Assembly (NCBI GenBank): GCA_951213105.1
Contig: OX578138.1
Span: 96,315,114 to 96,379,113, forward strand
From: Amaurobius ferox
Taxonomy: Eukaryota > Arthropoda > Arachnida > Araneae > Amaurobiidae
Direction of reading: 5' to 3'
Length of the DNA stretch: 64,000 nt
The position numbers were made by a program, and so were the translations under genes. Shown here piece after piece: positions 58,155 to 64,000 of the stretch. Under the pieces are notes generated by a model. The model did not search any database, was not told the DNA's origin, and worked only from the letters and a program-made list of their open reading frames with translations. Positions within the stretch are counted from its first letter, which is position 1. Every line of letters starts with the position of its first letter.

Positions 58155-59577
58155 TCCATATAAAAGAATTGAAAATCTACCTGTCTGTTTGTCTTATTAG
58201 CACTGGAGAACGGCTGTACCGAATTTTAAGAAATTATATTTGTAACCTTGAAATAGGCCCACCTAAATTTAGTATAAGTTTCAAAAACCAGGGATTGTAG
58301 ATATATTAAAGAATAACGAAACTTGTTATAGAAGTTCTACTCTCTAACTCCTTGGTTCCTCCAAACGAAAAAGGTTATAAATCGTTGCATTAAAACCTGA
58401 AAGTGAATTAAAACTATATCTCTGAGTTTGGTGGGAGTCTATTCCGCTAATCAGTGACTTTTTGAAAACATAAATTTTCGGAATTTAAATGGAAAATCTG
58501 TCACCATGGTTTATTTTTCACAACCTCTTAGTCAACGATTATTAAAAGTATTAAGAAATCAAAATGGTTATTTATTTGTCAGAATTTTATGGGGAAGATT
58601 CTATCTTATACCATGTTGTTCAGCAATGCAATTAAATTAATTTTATTTGTTAATTTTTATTATTATTTTTTCGATTTGAGTAATAAATAAATGGATATAA
58701 AAATATATCTTCTAAATGAACGGTTTGATTTTTCTTTTAATTATATTAATTACGGACTAAGTACATCACTTTCATTTATTTCGGCAAAGTGTTTTCAAAA
58801 TTATATATTGCATTTAGCCTATGAACTCATATATAGTGTTTAGCCAATAAACTCATTAAGCCAATTGTTGAAACAGAATAAGAGTAGACCGAGTATATCT
58901 AATATGATTTTAGTGTTTTAATTTAGTATATACAAACGGGATCAGGATGTTTTATTGCTTCAGATATTCAAATCCATATCTATAAATTTGGCGGCATATC
59001 ACTAACTTGACAATTTTTCTTAAACGTTGCCAAATTGACAGAAATGTCCCCAAATTGTTAAAAACGACACTTAATAAATGAAATTAAAATAATTGTTTTA
59101 GAAAAGAGTACTAAATGATGTTTCGGTAGCATTTGTCTGTCAATCCATCCGTCCTACATAGTAACACATTTGGCGAATTTTTAACATGTCACCAAATTGA
59201 CAAAAATGCTTGTAAATCCATAAAAATTTCATGAAATTGATAAAATTGCCCTTAATAAATGAAACTAGTTGTGTTTTATTGGGGATAAGTATTGTGATGG
59301 TGTTTCGTCAATTTGTCGCCAAGTAGGACTGTCAGTTCTGCAATCCCACACGGAGATAAATTTGGCGATTTTTTAAAATGTCTCCAAACCATCCACAGAG
59401 ATAGCATTATTCAGACGATATTTTTCCACCAATTTATTTGAAGCAACTGATATCTTGTCGTTTAGCAACGTATTCAAATCCAATGTGTTTATGCAGCATA
59501 CGAATTTTATTAAATCTTTCATGATTTGAATAATAACGATATGCATGTAAAATAAATTTCACTGACATTGCATTTTT

Positions 59578-61715
59578 AACACTTTACAACATATTTTAAA
59601 AGTGTTTATGACTTTGTTCATTCTGTCTGTCTGTCTGTCCGTTAGCACGATAACTGCCGTAAAAATGACTTTATCAAATTGAAATTTTAGTATGTTTTTC
59701 AGACGGTCTGTGGGACCTATGGGAATATAAATAAATAATATCACCCAATTAGTTTTTATTGAACCCTGGTTGAAAAAATGAAATACATTGAACATTATAT
59801 GGGACCTAATTTTTCAAACTTTTTTTAAGTAAATTTAAAATTCAAAAATTGCTTCGCAATTTTTAGGAAATATTCACATTATCCCATAAAATATATAAAA
59901 AAAATTCAGTAAAATATATTAAGTAGATTTTTAATTAAAAATTATTTAATATAAGGAAAAAAACAAATTCAATTATATTCTGACTTTTGGGATATCCTCC
60001 AGAAAGAAAAAAGAGAAATATTATATAATAAATATCTTTCCTAGAGTTGTATCATTTTGTATATGAGAGAAGATTTACATTTTAAAACAAATTTGGTAGA
60101 TAACAATTTTTCAAATTATTTTTTTAATATTATATAACTCTTCGTGATATACTTATTTGATGGCATTTTTAATGCACTTTCCTACGTCCTAGAGAGTTAA
60201 AATTTGGTACACAGCTTAAATTTGTTCAACATTTTATTCTACAAAAATTTGGTGGATCTTTAAATTATAGATCATACATTTTTTTCGAAATGGCCTGCAA
60301 ATAATCCCCGTTCACTTCTATAAATCATTGTTGTGATATTGTTAAAAATTCTGATGTGAGCAGAGCATGTCTTTCCCTCCAGACTCATATTCACGTTCTC
60401 TTTATTTCTTCAATAATAATTTGAGTTTATCTGCACAAAATACCAGCCATAAGTATTTTAAATGACATTGAATTTCCACGTTAACCTAAATTTGGTTCTC
60501 ATTTGATAGTTGGACTTATTGTCAAAGGTGGCGTAGCGAAAACGCGATAAAACTAGAATATCTCAAGAACGGCTAGTCCTAGAGTAATGGGGTTAGTCTC
60601 ATTCTTTCTGTTGTCAAAAATCACGTATAAAATATGAATTTAATTGATATAATTGAGCACATGTGGTCTTTTTTTTTATATTTAAAGATTTTTGCGGGCC
60701 ATTTCGCAAAAATAGCCCGTTCTTTTTTCCCGAATCGTACGAGAATAACCTACAAATGATTTATATACCAAATTTTGTTAAATTTTGTGTTTAATTTATT
60801 GTTAAATAGTGTTAAATTTATTTTATTTAGTGTTAAATTTATATACCAAATTTTGTTAAATTTGGTATATAAATCTCGTGTAGGTTATTGAAATATAATA
60901 CACCAAATTTTGTTAAATTTGTTCCATTAGTTTTTATGTAGAGTGGATAAAGGCAATTTCTGCCGCCCATTTCGCAAAGAAGGCAGATTGTTTTATTACG
61001 AATCGTACTATAATCTAATGATCATCAGGAATTCCCACAATAAACATACCTACCAAATTTTATGAAATTCGGTCCATTAGTTTTTCAATTAGATTGGATG
61101 TAATATCCTTACAGACACACAGAAACATACACAGATACACCCTTACACACACGGACGTCTTCCTAAAAATAGTTTTTTCGTGTTCTAGAAGTCCCAAAAC
61201 GAGTAGATCCTTCGAAAATTCGAGTTCCGATCTTCGGCGCGATTCCAATACTTTGAATACATACACACACACACACAAACATATATTATCTGTGTATCTG
61301 TGTATCTAAATTCCGTGCCTATGCAATTACAATAGTTGTGATTTTAAATGATCCCTAAACTTTTGTTATTTCTTCAACGAAGCCTAATTTTAACTTATGC
61401 AGAATGCAAATATCTCAAGCGATAGTAAGTTGAGTTACATAAGACTTGCTGAATTTGTTTCACACAAAATTATTTAGCTCTGGAGTCTGGAATACAAATT
61501 ATATGAATAAAATATTCATTGATTTTGCACAGAGAATCAGATGATTTATGTTTCGACTCAGTTTTAAATATTTAAGTATAATAAATTACTGTAGTACTGT
61601 GATAATGTAAAAGATAATACCGCTGAATATATCACATTTTAGAAATTTTTAAATGAAATTACATTTCAGTTGGAAGTGTTTCATAATCAATGCTTATGCA
61701 TGATTGATCTTTCTT
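59578..61715 (-). mobile_element. E3 element copy c with nested H1, inserted in Hel4
   Basis: On the minus strand starts at 61715 with AAGAAAGATCAATCATGCAT and ends at 59578 with hairpin arm GTTGTAAAGTGTT. Flanks are GCATTTTT on the left and GTTATTTGG on the right, against an uninterrupted GCATTTTTGTCTGG in Hel3, so insertion was in a T run without a visible longer duplication. Inverted relative to 51786-53862. Confidence 0.8.
60343..61254 (+). mobile_element. H1 copy k, nested in E3
   Basis: Starts AAAATTCTGATGTGAGCAGA and ends CGATTCCAATACTTT, followed by GAATACATA(CA)n instead of the CTTTCCC hairpin. Core includes a palindromic region with internal expansion (60756-60893). The same truncated H1 sits at the same place in all E3 copies that carry it. 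Confidence 0.75.
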
Positions 61716-62346
61716 GTTATTTGGATAATATCAATTACGGTCTTCAGGTTCATTATTATTATTGATATTTTCGGGGATTATTAATTCAAGGATTAAGGAT
61801 ATTTTCAAATTATTATGCCATTGTCTTATTACGGCAAAAATTGCTGAAACTCGTATATTGTACGTCGTACGAGTAATCTTCTGCAAATGCAACGGTAGCA
61901 TTTGTCTGTCATTCCATCCGTCCTACATAGTAACACATTTGGCGAATTTTTAACATGTCACCAAATTGACAAAAATGCTTGTAAATCCATAAAAATTTCA
62001 TGAAATTGATAAAATTGCCCTTAATAAATGAAACTAGTTGTGTTTTATTGGGGATAAGTATTGTGATGGTGTTTCGTCAATTTGTCGCCAAGTAGGACTG
62101 TCAGTTCTGCAATCCCACACGGAGATAAATTTGGCGATTTTTTAAAATGTCTCCAAACCATCCACAGAGATAGCATTATTCAGACGATATTTTTCCACCA
62201 ATTTATTTGAAGCAACTGATATCTTGTCGTTTAGCAACGTATTCAAATCCAATGTGTTTATGCAGCATACGAATTTTATTAAATCTTTCATGATTTGAAT
62301 AATAACGATATGCATGTAAAATAAATTTCACTGACATTGCATTTTT

Positions 62347-64000
62347 AACACTTTACAACATATTTTAAAAGTGTTTATGACTTTGTTCATTCTGTCTGTC
62401 TGTCTGTCCGTTAGCACGATAACTGCCGTAAAAATGACTTTATCAAATTGAAATTTTAGTATGTTTTTCAGACGGTCTGTGGGACCTATGGGAATATAAA
62501 TAAATAATATCACCCAATTAGTTTTTATTGAACCCTGGTTGAAAAAATGAAATACATTGAACATTATGGGACCTAATTTTTCAAACTTTTTTTAAGTAAA
62601 TTTAAAATTCAAAAATTGCTTCGCAATTTTTAGGAAATATTCACATTATCCCATAAAATATATAAAAAAAATTCAGTAAAATATATTAAGTAGATTTTTA
62701 ATTAAAAATTATTTAATATAAGGAAAAAAACAAATTCAATTATATTCTGACTTTTGGGATATCCTCCAGAAAGAAAAAAGAGAAATATTATATAATAAAT
62801 ATCTTTCCTAGAGTTGTATCATTTTGTATATGAGAGAAGCTTTACATTTTAAAACAAATTTGGTAGATAACAATTTTTCAAATTATTTTTTTAATTTTAT
62901 ATAACTCTTCGTGATATACTTATTTGATGGCATTTTTAATGCACTTTCCTACGTCCTAGAGAGTTAAAATTTGGTACACAGCTTAAATTTGTTCAACATT
63001 TTATTCTACAAAAATTTGGTGGATCTTTAAATTATAGATCATACATTTTTTTTGAAATGGCCTGCAAATAATCCCCGTTCACTTCTATAAATCATTGTTG
63101 TGATATTGTTAAAAATTCTGATGTGAGCAGAGCATGTCTTTCCCTCCAGACTCATATTCACGTTCTCTTTATTTCTTCAATAATAATTTGAGTTTATCTG
63201 CACAAAATACCAGCCATAAGTATTTTAAATGACATTGAATTTCCACGTTAACCTAAATTTGGTTCTCATTTGATAGTTGGACTTATTGTCAAAGGTGGCG
63301 TAGCGAAAACGCGATAAAACTAGAATATCTCAAGAACGGCTAGTCCTAGAGTAATGGGGTTAGTCTCATTCTTTCTGTTGTCAAAAATCACGTATAAAAT
63401 ATGAATTTAATTGATATAATTGAGCACATGTGGTCTTTTTTTTTATATTTAAAGATTTTTGCGGGCCATTTCGCAAAAATAGCCCGTTCTTTTTTCCCGA
63501 ATCGTACGAGAATAACCTACAAATGATTTATATACCAAATTTTGTTAAATTTTGTGTTTAATTTATTGTTAAATAGTGTTAAATTTATTTTATTTAGTGT
63601 TAAATTTATATACCAAATTTTGTTAAATTTGGTATATAAATCTCGTGTAGGTTATTGAAATATAATACACCAAATTTTGTTAAATTTGTTCCATTAGTTT
63701 TTAGGTAGAGTGGATAAAGGCAATTTCTGCCGCCCATTTCGCAAAGAAGGCAGATTGTTTTATTACGAATCGTACTATAATCTAATGATCATCAGGAATT
63801 CCCACAATAAACATACCTACCAAATTTTATGAAATTCGGTCCATTAGTTTTTCAATTAGATTGGATGTAATATCCTTACAGACACACAGAAACATACACA
63901 GATACACCCTTACACACACGGACGTCTTCCTAAAAATAGTTTTTCGTGTTCTAGAAGTCCCAAAACGAGTAGATCCTTCGAAAATTCGAGTTCCGATCTT
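62347..64000 (-). mobile_element. E3 element copy d with nested H1 (duplicate of copy c), cut by window end
   Basis: Product of the 2.77-kb tandem duplication, not an independent insertion. The nested H1 starts near 63110 and is cut at 64000. Small differences from copy c include a 2-base deletion near 62564 and single changes near 62840 and 62896. Confidence 0.85.

Larger units (their letters stand above)
59124..61892 (+). repeat. 2769-bp tandem duplication, unit 1 (unit 2: 61893-64000, incomplete)
   Basis: From CGGTAGCATTTGTCTGTC at 59124 and 61893 the two units run in parallel at an offset of 2769, falling to 2767 after a 2-base deletion near 62564. Only a handful of differences were noticed over 2.1 kb. 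The unit contains part of Hel4, E3 and the nested H1. The junction is at 61892/61893 (GCAAATGCAA / CGGTAGC). Confidence 0.9.
58155..64000 (+). mobile_element. Helitron Hel4, interrupted and internally duplicated, runs off the window
   Basis: Begins TCCATATAAAAGAATTGAAA immediately after CTAA of Hel3. Core matches Hel1/Hel3 up to 59577, is interrupted by E3 (59578-61715), and resumes with TATTTGGATAATATCAATTA. At 61892 it jumps back to a copy of 59124 onward (tandem duplication). Its 3' end is outside the window. Confidence 0.75.

Noticed and set aside
59559..59795. 78-codon minus-strand ORF, identical at 62328-62564
   Set aside because: Lies over the E3 hairpin and GACA microsatellite; identical only because of the tandem duplication.

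Overview
The window is AT-rich eukaryotic DNA made almost entirely of transposable elements and simple repeats. I found no intact host gene, rRNA operon, functional tRNA or CRISPR array. The element mix (piggyBac, Tc1/mariner and hAT remnants, rolling-circle elements, tRNA-headed SINEs, a long-LTR retrotransposon) fits an arthropod. A spider or other arachnid is my guess from the general look of the repeats and is not proven by any single feature.

Layout. 1-3.7 kb: the N-terminal half of a broken piggyBac transposase (minus strand), then an element of a family called H1 here. 3.7-12.9 kb: one complete LTR retrotransposon with 1.34-1.40 kb LTRs, a PBS-like site, a polypurine tract and a 4-bp target duplication. 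Its 6.4-kb interior codes for nothing recognisable. 13-17 kb: an E3 element, a coding-like F repeat, a 780-bp foldback element flanked by TTAA, and two tandem tRNA-Ser-like SINEs. 19-24 kb: a SINE, a Helitron (20004-21978), an H2 element and a minisatellite. 25.7-28.7 kb: a head-to-tail run of H1/H2 elements, one split by a mariner. 29-36.6 kb: more H1 copies, SINE A, a 30-bp minisatellite inside a 178-codon ORF, and two more F repeats. 40.4-43.95 kb: a hAT element (2.84 kb, dead BED-finger transposase) inserted into a dead Tc1 transposase. 44-50.7 kb: two matching SINE clusters, one with a 5S rRNA-derived stretch, plus a Helitron and two abutting H1 copies. 50.9-64 kb: H2, E3 with nested H1, H2, then two Helitrons joined end to end. 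The second Helitron carries E3+H1 and a recent 2.77-kb tandem duplication that runs out of the window.

Two groups of rolling-circle-like elements dominate. Hel elements have classic Helitron ends (5' TC, 3' hairpin then CTAG or CTAA, inserted between A and T). H1, H2 and E3 share a different plan: a 5' subterminal motif that is the reverse complement of one arm of a 3' terminal hairpin, a variable or tandem-repeat core, and a CA/GACA microsatellite just before the 3' block. This is the layout known for non-autonomous Helentrons (DINE-1/INE-1 type). The motif differs between families but matches at both ends within each family. None of these elements carries a Rep/helicase gene, so all would depend on proteins made elsewhere.

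Coordinates of element ends are good to a few bases where a target duplication, TIR or hairpin fixes them, and to about 10-30 bases elsewhere.
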